Shown here: piece after piece, positions 1-7,159 of the stretch
Layout: each line of letters begins with the position of its first letter
How positions within the stretch are numbered: the first letter of the stretch is position 1
Assembly: GCA_036001225.1 (NCBI GenBank)
Contig: DASYUM010000164.1
Location: 1-27,347, forward strand
Direction of reading: 5' to 3'
Length of the DNA: 27,347 bases
DNA from: DASYUM01 sp036001225
Lineage (GTDB): Bacteria; Methylomirabilota; Methylomirabilia; Rokubacteriales; DASRDR01
The notes under the pieces: generated by a model
What the model was told of the DNA's origin: nothing
Databases searched by the model: none
What the model saw: only the letters and a program-made list of their open reading frames with translations
Program-made: the position numbers and the translations under genes

Positions 1-48
1 GACGGCCTGCGGGATACCCTCGATCCGCGCCTGCGGGTGCAGGGGTGA
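1..48 (+). CDS. C-terminal end of a DppC/OppC-type peptide ABC permease (partial)
   Basis: The first 15 codons read DGLRDTLDPRLRVQG and stop at TGA 46-48. The pattern GDGLRD-LDPRLR is the typical extreme C-terminus of DppC/OppC-family inner-membrane permeases for di- and oligopeptides, so this is the end of such a gene entering from the left. Everything upstream lies outside the window. The next gene starts 16 bp later with its own ribosome binding site, so the two may be co-transcribed. The assignment rests on this short tail alone. Confidence 0.6.
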   Translation, partial: DGLRDTLDPRLRVQG

Positions 49-64
49 AAGGAGAACAGCGTCC

Positions 65-829
65 ATGAAGCTCTTCGACCTCACCGGCCGCGTGGCGATC
101 GTGACGGGCGGCAACGGCGGGATCGGCCTCGGCATGGCCCGCGGCCTCGCCCAGGCGGGGGCGGCGGTGGTCCTGGCCGCCCGCGACGCCGCCAAGAGCG
201 AGGCCGCGGTCAAGGAGCTCCAGGCCCTCGGCGCCAAGGCAGCCGCGGTGGCGGGGGACGTCCGCCGGGAGACGGCCTGCCGGGCGATGGTCCAGGCCGC
301 GCTCGAGCGGTTCGGCCGGCTCGACATCCTGGTCAACAACGCCGGGACCAACATCCGCAAGCAGCCCCAGGAGTACTCGCTGGAGGAGTGGCAGACCGTC
401 CTCGAGACCAACCTCACCAGCGCCTTCCTGTGCTGCCAGGCCGCCTATCCGGCCATGGTCCGAGCCGGCGGGGGGAAGATCATCAACATCGGCTCGATGA
501 TGTCCATCTTCGGCGCCTCGTTCACGGCGCCCTACGCGGCGAGCAAGGGCGGGATGGTCCAGCTGACCCGGGCGCTGGCCACGGCCTGGGCCAAGGACAA
601 CATCCAGGTCAACGCCGTCCTGCCGGGCTGGATCGACACCGACCTCACCCGCAAGGCCCGCGAGCAGGTGGCCGGCCTCCACGAGCGGGTGCTGGCCCGC
701 ACCCCGGCCGGCCGGTGGGGCACTCCCGACGACCACGCCGGCATCGCCGTGTTCCTGGCCAGTCCGGCCTCCGACTTCGTGACCGGGACCGCGATCCCCG
801 TGGACGGCGGTTATTCCGTCCAAGGGTAG
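65..829 (+). CDS. SDR family NAD(P)-dependent oxidoreductase
   Basis: This is a classical short-chain dehydrogenase/reductase of 254 aa, the usual length. The Rossmann cofactor motif TGGNGGIG is at residues 14-21, NNAG at 91-94, and the catalytic tetrad is N115, S144, Y157 and K161 (YAASK). The C-terminus VDGGYSVQG is typical of the gluconate 5-dehydrogenase/3-oxoacyl-ACP reductase-like subgroup. The protein should be a soluble cytoplasmic oxidoreductase acting on an alcohol or ketone; the substrate cannot be read from sequence. The ATG at 65 has an AGGAG at about 51-55. It follows a peptide-permease tail, so it may act on a compound imported by that system. The next gene's GTG overlaps its TAG by one base. 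Confidence 0.93.
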   Translation: MKLFDLTGRVAIVTGGNGGIGLGMARGLAQAGAAVVLAARDAAKSEAAVKELQALGAKAAAVAGDVRRETACRAMVQAALERFGRLDILVNNAGTNIRKQPQEYSLEEWQTVLETNLTSAFLCCQAAYPAMVRAGGGKIINIGSMMSIFGASFTAPYAASKGGMVQLTRALATAWAKDNIQVNAVLPGWIDTDLTRKAREQVAGLHERVLARTPAGRWGTPDDHAGIAVFLASPASDFVTGTAIPVDGGYSVQG

Positions 830-1350
830 TGCGGGGCCAATTGACTTCGGCCCCGCACCTGAGAGCTGGCGGGCTCGGCGCGGCCGTCCTCCTCCTCGCG
901 CTCGGTTCGCCCTCGGCGGCGCAAACGCCGGAGGCCGAGCAGCAGGCCGCCGCCATGACGCGGACCGTTCTCGATCAGCTGGCCGCCTTCCGGCGGGGAG
1001 ACTGGACAGGCGCCTACCGCTTCGCCTCGGCGGGGATCCAGGCCCGCTTCAGCCTCGAGGCCTTTCGGGAGATGGTGACGGGTGGCTACGCGCCCATCGC
1101 CGACTCCGCTCGGGCGACCGTCCTCGGCACGACGAGCGTCGATCCCGAGCACGGGTACGTGGAGATCCGCGTCGAGGGCCGGGACGGCGAGACCATCGAC
1201 GCGCTCTACGAGCTGGTCCGGGAGCAGGGGACCTGGAAGATCGACGGCGTCCTCGCCGGGCCGGCCGAGCGCGGCGAGATCGCCGACGGCGGGCCGGCCG
1301 CGGCGCCCGGGCGGTCGAGGCGCTTGACAGCCGCTGCGGCCGGCCGGTAG
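829..1350 (+). CDS. Secreted DUF4864-like protein
   Basis: This exported protein of about 170 aa has an N-terminal signal peptide: a short Arg-containing n-region, the hydrophobic run GLGAAVLLLALGS and an SAA cleavage-type end before QTPEAEQ. The mature part (TVLDQLAAFRRGDWTGAYRF, then FREMVTGGYAPI, then ALYELV...WKIDGV) resembles DUF4864, a small NTF2-like fold of unknown function. The start is uncertain: GTG 829 overlaps the SDR stop, while TTG 841 in the same frame would still give a full signal peptide. Neither has a strong ribosome binding site. The -35 box of the next gene's promoter lies inside its 3' end. The DUF4864 call is from remembered family pattern; no enzymatic role is implied. 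Confidence 0.7.
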   Translation: MRGQLTSAPHLRAGGLGAAVLLLALGSPSAAQTPEAEQQAAAMTRTVLDQLAAFRRGDWTGAYRFASAGIQARFSLEAFREMVTGGYAPIADSARATVLGTTSVDPEHGYVEIRVEGRDGETIDALYELVREQGTWKIDGVLAGPAERGEIADGGPAAAPGRSRRLTAAAAGR

Positions 1351-1353
1351 GGT
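1324..1353 (+). promoter_or_regulatory. Sigma70-type promoter for the MaoC gene
   Basis: A perfect TTGACA at 1324-1329 is followed after 18 bp by TAGGGT at 1348-1353, which keeps the key TA and final T of a -10 box. It overlaps the end of the DUF4864-like gene and would start transcription near 1360, giving a leader of about 33 nt. Confidence 0.5.
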
Positions 1354-1392
1354 GCCGGCATCCACCGACGATCCGACTCTGCGAGGTGCGTG

Positions 1393-1917
1393 ATGCCGAT
1401 CAAGCCGAGCTGGCAAGGGCGCTTCTACGAGGACTTCGCGGTCGGCGACGTGTACCGCCACCGCCTCGGCCGCACGATCTCGGAGACCGACAACACCTGG
1501 TTCACCCTGCTGACCTGCAACACCAATCCCTCGCACTTCAACGTCGAGTACGCCAAGCGCATGGAGTTCGGGAAGCTCCTGGTCAACAGCGCGTTCACCC
1601 TGGCCCTCGTCGCCGGGCTCAGCGTGAGCGACCTCAGCGAGAACGCGGTGGCCAACCTCGGCTGGGGCGAGATCACACTGCCTCACCCCGTCTACGTGGG
1701 AGACACGCTCTACGCGGAGTCGGAGGTGCTGGAGATCCGGGAGTCGCGCTCCCGCCCCTACGCGGGGATCGTCAAGGTGCGGACCCGGGGCGTCAACCAG
1801 CAGGGGGTGGTGGTGATCGAGTACACGCGCACCTTCATGGTCTACAAGCGAGACGCGGCGCCGGTGCGCGATCTGTTCCCGGTGCCGGCCGAGCGCCGCC
1901 CCGCCTCCGGCTCGTGA
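1393..1917 (+). CDS. MaoC family dehydratase (hot-dog fold)
   Basis: The 174-aa product has the single hot-dog domain of MaoC-like hydratases, which add or remove water across acyl-CoA double bonds. The N-terminal GRFYEDFAVGDVYRHRLGRT is followed by the active-site region containing TDNTWFTLL, NTNPSHFN (the Asp/His pair of the hydratase motif) and EFGKLLVNS, then GDTLYAESEVL and a terminal YTRTFMVYKR. This type is close to mesaconyl-CoA hydratase/beta-methylmalyl-CoA dehydratase-like proteins, so a C4-C5 branched acyl-CoA is a reasonable guess. ATG 1393 is preferred; GTG 1390 directly upstream is in frame and possible. It is the last gene of the left plus-strand block and converges on the haloperoxidase. 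Confidence 0.88.
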   Translation: MPIKPSWQGRFYEDFAVGDVYRHRLGRTISETDNTWFTLLTCNTNPSHFNVEYAKRMEFGKLLVNSAFTLALVAGLSVSDLSENAVANLGWGEITLPHPVYVGDTLYAESEVLEIRESRSRPYAGIVKVRTRGVNQQGVVVIEYTRTFMVYKRDAAPVRDLFPVPAERRPASGS

Positions 1918-1975
1918 GCTGACCCCCGGCGAGTCGGCGCCGAGGCCTCGGACCGTCGGTTTCAGCCTGCGTTCA

Positions 1976-3214
1976 TTACGGCAAAGGACGCAGCACGTTC
2001 TGCAGCGCGTGCTCGGCTACGCGCCGGCCGAGGTCGTAGCCGTCCTCGTCCGTCGTCCGGTAATGGATGCCCGCCCACACCCGGGCGTCGATCACCTCTT
2101 TGCCGAGCTGAGAGAAGCTCTGGTAGGTGCGGGTCAGCTTCATGGCCGGAAAAGTCAGGGTGAAGCTGTTGTTGTCGCCGAACATCTCCTGGAGGACACG
2201 CTCGGTCGCCCCCGCGTAGCAGGTATGCCCCGATGGATACTCGGGGTGGGCCGGCGTCACCAGCAACGGCTCCCAGTTCGGATCGGCGACGAGAGCCGGG
2301 TTGCCCGTGCTGGCGGCGTTCCGGATCGCGGTAACCGGCCGCCAGTAATGCAGGCGGTATTTGGCTTCCCAGCAGGCAATGTACGCATCCGCTCCCGCCA
2401 TGTTGAGCAGCGCGAAGATCCGCGCGTTTTCCGCGATGCTGCTCCCCTTCTTCGCCGCCACCTGGCGGGCGGCCGAATTGTCGGTGACGATGCCGGAGAT
2501 CATCCAGAACCGCGCGATCTCGGTCTGCTCCTTGGCCCGCGCGGTGCTGTTCTTCGCGCCCATGAGCTTGACCTCGGCGAAGTCGCGCGCAAACTCCGGG
2601 CTGTCGTACGGGCTCGGTCCCTTCACCGCGAACTGGTTGGCCGCCTTGAGCGTGAACGGTTGCACGCTAGCCCAATGCGGCATGATGGGCGCCGCGTTCA
2701 CGGGTGGCGTCGCCTGGTACATCCCCGTGCCCTGGCGGTACGTGTAGGTGACGCTCGCGCTCGCGCCGTCATTCGCTCGCCGGGTGAGGATGGTCTCGGC
2801 GGCTTCCTTCCCGACGGCGATGCCGTTCGACTTGCCCGGTCCGTCGGGGATCCCCGCCAGCGAGGCCTCCAGCGCGGCGTCGAATATGGGGATCTGGGGC
2901 CAGAACAACCGGGTCAGCACGGTATAGGCGGCGACGGCGGCTGCGGCCTCGCGGGAGGCGCCGGTCGGCGCCTTGATGTCGGCGGCATAGGGGGCATGGC
3001 GGCGCTCGATGCTGTTGACCGCCTCGTAGACTGCGGCATGGACGACCGCCATGGCGCGGCTTTGCAACAGCCCCGGAAGCCCGGCCGCCACCGTCGCCGC
3101 GACACCCGTCTCGTTCCAGTCCGTGACGACATCGGCCCACGCCGCGGGCGACACCGCCGACACAATCAACAGCAACGCAGCGACGATGCCTTTGACGTGA
3201 CGTGACTCGTTCAT
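1976..3214 (-). CDS. Vanadium-dependent haloperoxidase-like protein (PAP2 superfamily), secreted
   Basis: The 412-aa protein has an N-terminal signal peptide (hydrophobic VAALLLIVSAVSPAAWA, residues 11-27). Its C-terminal half carries the full vanadate/phosphate-binding set of vanadium haloperoxidases and PAP2 phosphatases: K285 and R292-P293 (KYRLHYWRP), the PSGH motif at 327-330, and R378 with H384 (RVWAGIH). These ligands hold vanadate or phosphate; the last His is the covalent ligand in the family. It should act outside the cytoplasm, either oxidising halide with peroxide or hydrolysing a phosphate ester; sequence alone cannot separate these. A strong GGGAGGGAG ribosome binding site precedes the ATG. 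It lies 148 bp downstream of the decarboxylase-like gene on the same strand. Confidence 0.88.
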   Translation of the reverse strand: MNESRHVKGIVAALLLIVSAVSPAAWADVVTDWNETGVAATVAAGLPGLLQSRAMAVVHAAVYEAVNSIERRHAPYAADIKAPTGASREAAAAVAAYTVLTRLFWPQIPIFDAALEASLAGIPDGPGKSNGIAVGKEAAETILTRRANDGASASVTYTYRQGTGMYQATPPVNAAPIMPHWASVQPFTLKAANQFAVKGPSPYDSPEFARDFAEVKLMGAKNSTARAKEQTEIARFWMISGIVTDNSAARQVAAKKGSSIAENARIFALLNMAGADAYIACWEAKYRLHYWRPVTAIRNAASTGNPALVADPNWEPLLVTPAHPEYPSGHTCYAGATERVLQEMFGDNNSFTLTFPAMKLTRTYQSFSQLGKEVIDARVWAGIHYRTTDEDGYDLGRRVAEHALQNVLRPLP

Positions 3215-3362
3215 CGTCTCCCTCCCTCGGGTAAGGGTTGGTCACCAGGTCGCCGCCGCCAGCCGGCAGCTCGTCGCGGATCAATGCCGACTCCTCGGCG
3301 GAATGAAGCACCTTCTCGGGCGGCCCGTCAAGCCTGGTCGAGCTGCCTCCGGCTGGCGCCGG

Positions 3363-4352
3363 TCACACCTTGAACGTGCTGCGCACCTCGGGCGGGAACA
3401 GCTCCTCGACGCCGAGCGGCCGGTGGCAGACGCCCTGCTCGTGGGCGTAGCCGAGGAAGGCTTCCAGCGTCCGCCGATTGGGCTCGATCCCGTACGGCCA
3501 GAAGTCCTCCCCGAACAGCTCCCGGGCCCGGGCTGCGTGGTCGGCGATCCAGGGGACGGGGAAGCGGGCGGCTGCGATCTCCAGCGCCCGGGCCTGGCTC
3601 CGCCGCTTGGCCTCGTCGAAGGCTCGGTAGAGGTTCATGGCCACCCACCGGTGGCGCTCGAAGACGTCGCGACGGATGGCCACCGTGTGCATGATCGGGA
3701 AGATCCCGGTGTCGCGCCAGTAGGCTTCCTCGACCCGCATGCTGTCGGGGAAGAGGCGGACCACGTCGGGATGGCGCCGCTCGACGCTGGCCGGGGCGCG
3801 GGCGCTCATGACCGCGTCCAGCTCGCCGGCCAGCAGCATTCCGTCGAGGGTGCGGTCGGCGACGCGGGTCAGCCGCACCCCGGGCGGGAGCTTCAGCTCG
3901 ACCTTTTCCGCGCGGCCGGCCTGGTTGACGCCGGCCTGGTACCATTCCACGTCTTCGAGACGGAGGCCGTACTGGTGGACGAGGAGGCCACGCGCGTAGA
4001 TCATCGCGGTCTGGGCCCACTCGGGCACCCCGACCCGCCGCCCGGCCAGGTCGGCCGGCTCCCGCACCGGCCCGTCCCGCCGGACGTAGATCGCCGAGTG
4101 GCGGAAGACCCGCGAGGGGAAGACCGGGATGGCCGTGAGCGAGGGGTCGTCCTGGGAGCGCAGCGCCGCGTACTTTCCCATGGACATCTCGGAGACGTCC
4201 CATTCCCGGAAGGCCGTGAACCGGTGGAAGATCTCCTCGATCGAGAGGTTCAGACAGGTGAGGGCGATGCCCTCGGGCCGGACGGCGCCCGAGGTGAGAT
4301 CGCGGACGTGATCGTAGTCGCTGATGGCCAGCGTGAGATGGACGCGCCGCAC
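3363..4352 (-). CDS. 4,5-dihydroxyphthalate decarboxylase-like protein (PBP2 fold)
   Basis: The 329-aa protein has a periplasmic-binding-protein type 2 fold but no signal peptide (it starts MRRVHLTLAISDYDHVRDL), as in the 4,5-dihydroxyphthalate decarboxylase family. Recognisable segments are the N-terminal DYDHVRDL, EIFHRF...WDVSEMSMGKY (residues about 40-60), IPVFPSRVFRHSAIYV, the domain hinge LAGRRVGVPEW and a C-terminal FWPYGIEPNRRTLEAFL. Family members decarboxylate a hydroxylated phthalate; many environmental homologues have no tested function and could bind another aromatic acid. The GTG at 4352 is the start that gives the conserved frame; the ATG ten bases upstream is in another frame. 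A perfect TATAAT lies eight bases upstream. Confidence 0.82.
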   Translation of the reverse strand: MRRVHLTLAISDYDHVRDLTSGAVRPEGIALTCLNLSIEEIFHRFTAFREWDVSEMSMGKYAALRSQDDPSLTAIPVFPSRVFRHSAIYVRRDGPVREPADLAGRRVGVPEWAQTAMIYARGLLVHQYGLRLEDVEWYQAGVNQAGRAEKVELKLPPGVRLTRVADRTLDGMLLAGELDAVMSARAPASVERRHPDVVRLFPDSMRVEEAYWRDTGIFPIMHTVAIRRDVFERHRWVAMNLYRAFDEAKRRSQARALEIAAARFPVPWIADHAARARELFGEDFWPYGIEPNRRTLEAFLGYAHEQGVCHRPLGVEELFPPEVRSTFKV

Positions 4353-4360
4353 CGGCCGCC

Positions 4361-4366
4361 ATTATA
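4361..4366 (-). promoter_or_regulatory. -10 box of a likely leaderless transcript
   Basis: On the minus strand a perfect TATAAT ends eight bases before the GTG of the decarboxylase-like gene. Transcription would start at or within a few bases of the start codon. There is no room for a ribosome binding site and no recognisable -35 box at the usual spacing. Confidence 0.45.
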
Positions 4367-4401
4367 CCGCGCGGCGCGGCGCCGGCCGGGCCGCCCGCGC
4401 A

Positions 4402-4430
4402 TTGACAGGCGGGAGGCCGATCCTTACAGT
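4402..4430 (+). promoter_or_regulatory. Sigma70-type promoter for the aldolase/importer operon
   Basis: TTGACA at 4402-4407 is followed after 17 bp by TACAGT at 4425-4430. Transcription would begin near 4437, leaving a short leader with AGGAGG just before the TTG start at 4461. Confidence 0.6.
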
Positions 4431-4460
4431 CCTAACCGTCGTCGGCCAGGAGGTGCGCCG

Positions 4461-5189
4461 TTGAGCCCGAGCGAGTCGTCCTTTCTCGTCGAAGACCTGG
4501 TGGCCGCCAACCGGATCCTCGCCCACCTGGGCGTGGTCGACGGCTACGGGCACGTCAGCGTGCGCCACGATCGGGATCCCGAGCGGTACCTGCTGTCGCG
4601 GGCGCGGGCGCCCGAGCTGGTGGGCGCGGAGGACCTCGTCGAGCACGACCTGGAGAGCCGGCCGCGGGGCCCCGAGTCCCGCCCGCTCTACACCGAGCGC
4701 TTCATCCACGGCGAGATCTACCGGGCCCGTGCCGACGTGCGCGCCGTCGTGCACCACCACGCCCCCTCCGTCATCCCGTTCGGCGTGTGCTCGGTGCCGC
4801 TCCGGCCGCTCTACCACATGAGCGCGTTCATCGGCGGTGGCATCCCGGTCTTCGAGATCCGCGATGCCGGCCGGCCGACCGACATGCTGGTCCGCACGCC
4901 GGAGCAGGCCCGGGCGCTGGCCGCCACGCTGAGCGGGGGCGCGGCAGCGCTCATGCGCGGGCACGGCGCGGTGGTGGTCGGCGTCTCGCTTTCCCAGGCG
5001 GTCGGCCGCTCGGTCTACCTCGAGCTGAACGCGCGGCTCCAGCTCCAGGCGATGCAGCTCGGCGGCGCCATCACGTACCTGGACGCCGAGGAGGCGCGGC
5101 GGGCGACGGAAACCCTCGGCGGCTACGAGCGGGCGTGGGAGCTGTGGAAGCGGAAGGCCCTGTCGGAACCTCGGGAAGGATGGAGATGA
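4461..5189 (+). CDS. Class II aldolase/adducin family protein
   Basis: The 242-aa cytoplasmic enzyme belongs to the zinc-dependent class II aldolase/adducin family (fuculose- and rhamnulose-phosphate aldolase relatives, also decarboxylases and epimerases). Visible features: HVSVRH near residues 31-36, E84 in FIHGEIY, the zinc-binding H98 and H100 in VVHHHAPS, and the third ligand H168 in RGHGAVVVG. The start is TTG 4461 because a clear AGGAGG lies a few bases upstream and homology begins there; the frame stays open upstream without coding meaning. The last residues (SEPREGWR) appear to be a replacement tail: a copy of the preceding 34 bp recurs 189 bp downstream, ending ALERSGP and a stop overlapping the next start. 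It probably modifies a solute imported by the following ABC genes. Confidence 0.85.
   Translation: MSPSESSFLVEDLVAANRILAHLGVVDGYGHVSVRHDRDPERYLLSRARAPELVGAEDLVEHDLESRPRGPESRPLYTERFIHGEIYRARADVRAVVHHHAPSVIPFGVCSVPLRPLYHMSAFIGGGIPVFEIRDAGRPTDMLVRTPEQARALAATLSGGAAALMRGHGAVVVGVSLSQAVGRSVYLELNARLQLQAMQLGGAITYLDAEEARRATETLGGYERAWELWKRKALSEPREGWR
5128..5161 (+). repeat. Direct repeat A, proximal copy (aldolase gene tail)
   Basis: These 34 bp inside the aldolase gene, encoding the end ...AWELWKRKAL, are repeated exactly at 5317-5350. Beyond both boundaries the sequences differ at once. Confidence 0.95.
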
Positions 5190-5316
5190 GCCCCGCCGGT
5201 TCGCGACTTGGGGTCTCCAGGGGTCAGCCCGTCCACGGGCGCGAGCCGAAGCGCTCCGAGCGCGGGCTTCGCCCGCGCAACTGTCGGAGGGGGGCGGAGC
5301 CCCCCTCCGAAGAACA
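5162..5316 (+). mobile_element. 155-bp hairpin-rich insert between tail repeats A
   Basis: The segment between the two copies of the aldolase tail supplies the new C-terminal codons and stop of the aldolase (5187-5189) and then two strong palindromes. One has an 8-bp stem at 5260-5267/5271-5278 with loop TTC. The other has a 12-bp stem at 5284-5295/5299-5310 with loop GGA. No open reading frame of note is present. It resembles a REP/MITE-like palindromic element. The call as mobile is inferred from the flanking duplication. Confidence 0.5.
5284..5310 (+). terminator. Strong GC hairpin (12-bp perfect stem)
   Basis: TCGGAGGGGGGC pairs perfectly with GCCCCCCTCCGA around a GGA loop. There is no T-run, so it is more likely an mRNA-processing or attenuating hairpin, or part of the palindromic insert, than a classic terminator. 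It sits 55 bp before the substrate-binding gene. Confidence 0.4.
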
Positions 5317-5350
5317 AGCGGGCGTGGGAGCTGTGGAAGCGGAAGGCCCT
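5317..5350 (+). repeat. Direct repeat A, distal copy with ancestral stop
   Basis: Exact copy of 5128-5161, offset 189 bp. Read in the aldolase frame it continues ALERSGP and stops at TGA 5367-5369, which overlaps the GTG start (5366) of the next gene as GTGA. This looks like the original end of the aldolase gene. Confidence 0.9.
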
Positions 5351-5365
5351 AGAAAGGAGCGGTCC

Positions 5366-6346
5366 GTGAGACGTTTTGCCGTCGTCGCCACCCTCGTCAC
5401 AGCGCTCGGGCTCGTCGCGTGGGACGTCCGTTCCGCCGAGCCGCCGTTGATCCGCTTCGGCCACGGCTTCGCTGCCGAGGAGCAGGTCTGGCTCATGGTC
5501 GCCCGCCCCGACCTCACCCCCAATCAGGGGACGAAGTACCGGCTCAAGTTCATTCCGTTCCAGGGCAACCCCGAGCGCATCCAGGCCTACCTGGGCGGCG
5601 AGCTGGACGGCGGCACCATCCCCGGCCTGGCCGCCATCTTCTCGCGGGCTCAGGGGGTGGACCTGAAGGTGGTGGCCGGCATCTCGCAGGAAGCGGCCGG
5701 CAAGGAGTGGTTCAGCACCACCTACATGGTCAAGGAGGACGGGCCGATCAAGAGCGTCAAGGACCTCAAGGGCGGCACGATCGGCGTGGTGGGGATCAAG
5801 AGCGCCACCGACCTCTGGGCCCGGGCGGCCGTGCTGGCCGCCGGTCTCACCCCCGACCGGGACGTGAAGGTGGTGCCGATCCCGTTCCCGGCCGTGGGCG
5901 CCGCCGTCCGGTCGGACAAGGTGACGGCCGGCGTCTTCGTCGAGCCGTTTTACTCGGCCGAGAAGGCCAAGGGCGGCCTGCGGCCGCTGTTCACCGCGGT
6001 GGACGCGGTCGGCTACGATCACGAGCTGCTCGACGTCTGGTTCGGCGAGAAGTTCCTCAAGGCCCAGCCGGACCTCGTCCGGGCGTTCCTCGCCGACTAC
6101 GTCGCCGTCACTCGCCACTACCTCGCCCACACCGCCGAGGCCAAGCGCGACCTCCACAAGGCCGGCTTCGTCAGGACGCCGCTCGAGCTCTATCTGAAGA
6201 ACGCCGACTGGAAGCGCGATCCGACCGCCCGGGTGGACGTGGCCAGCCTCAAGAAGCTGACCGGGCTCATGCAGGAGAGGCTCGGCTGGCTGGACAAGCC
6301 GGTCAACGTGGACGAGCTGGTGGACCTCGGCTACCTGCCGCGGTAG
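5366..6346 (+). CDS. ABC transporter substrate-binding protein (NitT/SsuA/NMT1-like)
   Basis: The 326-aa exported solute-binding protein has a signal peptide (MRRFAVVATLVTALGLVAW, cleavage probably after RSA near residue 24; no lipobox Cys). The rest has the NMT1/SsuA two-lobe layout: FGHGFAAEEQVWL, an EL-DGG-IPG segment, then DLKGGTIGVVGIKSATDLWARA, and a C-lobe ending NVDELVDLGYLPR. It captures a small organic anion or sulfonate-type solute for import; the ligand cannot be deduced. GTG 5366 has AAAGGAGC upstream and overlaps the stop of the distal aldolase-tail copy, implying former translational coupling. It is followed after 8 bp by its ATPase, but no permease follows. The closest unassigned permeases are at 10276-11804. 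Confidence 0.9.
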   Translation: MRRFAVVATLVTALGLVAWDVRSAEPPLIRFGHGFAAEEQVWLMVARPDLTPNQGTKYRLKFIPFQGNPERIQAYLGGELDGGTIPGLAAIFSRAQGVDLKVVAGISQEAAGKEWFSTTYMVKEDGPIKSVKDLKGGTIGVVGIKSATDLWARAAVLAAGLTPDRDVKVVPIPFPAVGAAVRSDKVTAGVFVEPFYSAEKAKGGLRPLFTAVDAVGYDHELLDVWFGEKFLKAQPDLVRAFLADYVAVTRHYLAHTAEAKRDLHKAGFVRTPLELYLKNADWKRDPTARVDVASLKKLTGLMQERLGWLDKPVNVDELVDLGYLPR

Positions 6347-6354
6347 CGCTCCGG

Positions 6355-7137
6355 GTGGCGAGCGCGGCCCTCGCGCTGGAGGTCGTGGGTCTCCGGAAGA
6401 CCTACGTCAAGGACGGGCGACCGCTCCCGGTCCTCGACGTGGAGCGCTTCGCGGCCGGCGACGGCGAGTTCGTGACGATGGTGGGGCCGAGCGGCTGCGG
6501 GAAGACGACCTTCCTCCACATCGTGGGCGGCTTCATCCCCGCCGACGCGGGGAGCATCCGCGTCCACGGCCGGGCGGTGGACGGGCCCGGCCCCGACCGC
6601 GGCATGATGTTCCAGGAGTTCGCCCTCTTCCCCTGGCGGACGGTGGCCGAGAACGTGGCGTGGGGGCTGGAAGCCCAGGGCGTGCCGCGGGCCGAGCGCG
6701 AGGCGATCGTCAGCCGGTACCTCGCGCTGATGGACCTCGGCGAGTTCCGCCACCACCTGCCGGCCGAGATCTCGGGCGGGATGAAGCAGCGGGTGGCGCT
6801 GGCCCGGGTGCTGGCCTTCGACCCGCAGGTCCTCCTGATGGACGAGCCGTTCGGGGCGCTCGACGCCCAGACCCGGGAGGTGATGCAGGAGGAGCTGACC
6901 CGGCTCTGGGAGCGAACCCGGAAGACCATCGTCTTCGTGACCCACGACATTGACGAGGCGGTCTTCCTGGGCGACCGCGTGGTGGTGCTGACCGCGCGGC
7001 CGGCCCGGATCAAGCAGGAGGTGCCGATCGGGCTCCCCCGGCCCCGGGACCTCACGGTCAAGAAATCCGTGGCCTGCCTCGAGTACCGCAACCACGTCTG
7101 GGACCTGATCCGGAGCGAGGCGGCGAGCCAGGCCTGA
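6355..7137 (+). CDS. ABC transporter ATP-binding protein (NitT/TauB/SsuB type)
   Basis: The 260-aa ATPase energises import through a partner permease at the inner face of the membrane. Walker A GPSGCGKT is at 44-51, the Q-loop Q87 lies in MFQEFALFPWRTV, the signature ISGGMKQR at 139-146, Walker B VLLMDEP at 159-165, and the H-loop is H197. The FPWRTV after the Q-loop is characteristic of the nitrate/sulfonate/taurine importer group. GTG 6355, 8 bp after the substrate-binding gene stop, is the first in-frame start giving a normal N-terminus; no strong ribosome binding site is seen. It is the last gene of this transcription unit and ends at a palindrome shared with the converging pyrophosphatase gene. 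Confidence 0.92.
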   Translation: MASAALALEVVGLRKTYVKDGRPLPVLDVERFAAGDGEFVTMVGPSGCGKTTFLHIVGGFIPADAGSIRVHGRAVDGPGPDRGMMFQEFALFPWRTVAENVAWGLEAQGVPRAEREAIVSRYLALMDLGEFRHHLPAEISGGMKQRVALARVLAFDPQVLLMDEPFGALDAQTREVMQEELTRLWERTRKTIVFVTHDIDEAVFLGDRVVVLTARPARIKQEVPIGLPRPRDLTVKKSVACLEYRNHVWDLIRSEAASQA

Positions 7138-7138
7138 C

Positions 7139-7156
7139 GGCCGGCCGCGGCCGGCC
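7139..7156. terminator. Palindrome between converging genes
   Basis: A perfect 8-bp inverted repeat (GGCCGGCC twice around GC) lies between the converging ATPase and pyrophosphatase stops. It could act as a bidirectional transcript end, but no T-run is present. Confidence 0.35.
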
Positions 7157-7159
7157 TCC

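Noticed and set aside
1938..1955. CCGAGGCCTCGG palindrome between the converging MaoC and haloperoxidase genes as a terminator
   Set aside because: It is self-complementary without a loop and lacks a T-run, so there is too little to support a terminator call.
3303..4460. Upstream extension of the aldolase frame
   Set aside because: The frame stays open opposite the decarboxylase-like gene but has no homology. A promoter and AGGAGG place the start at TTG 4461.
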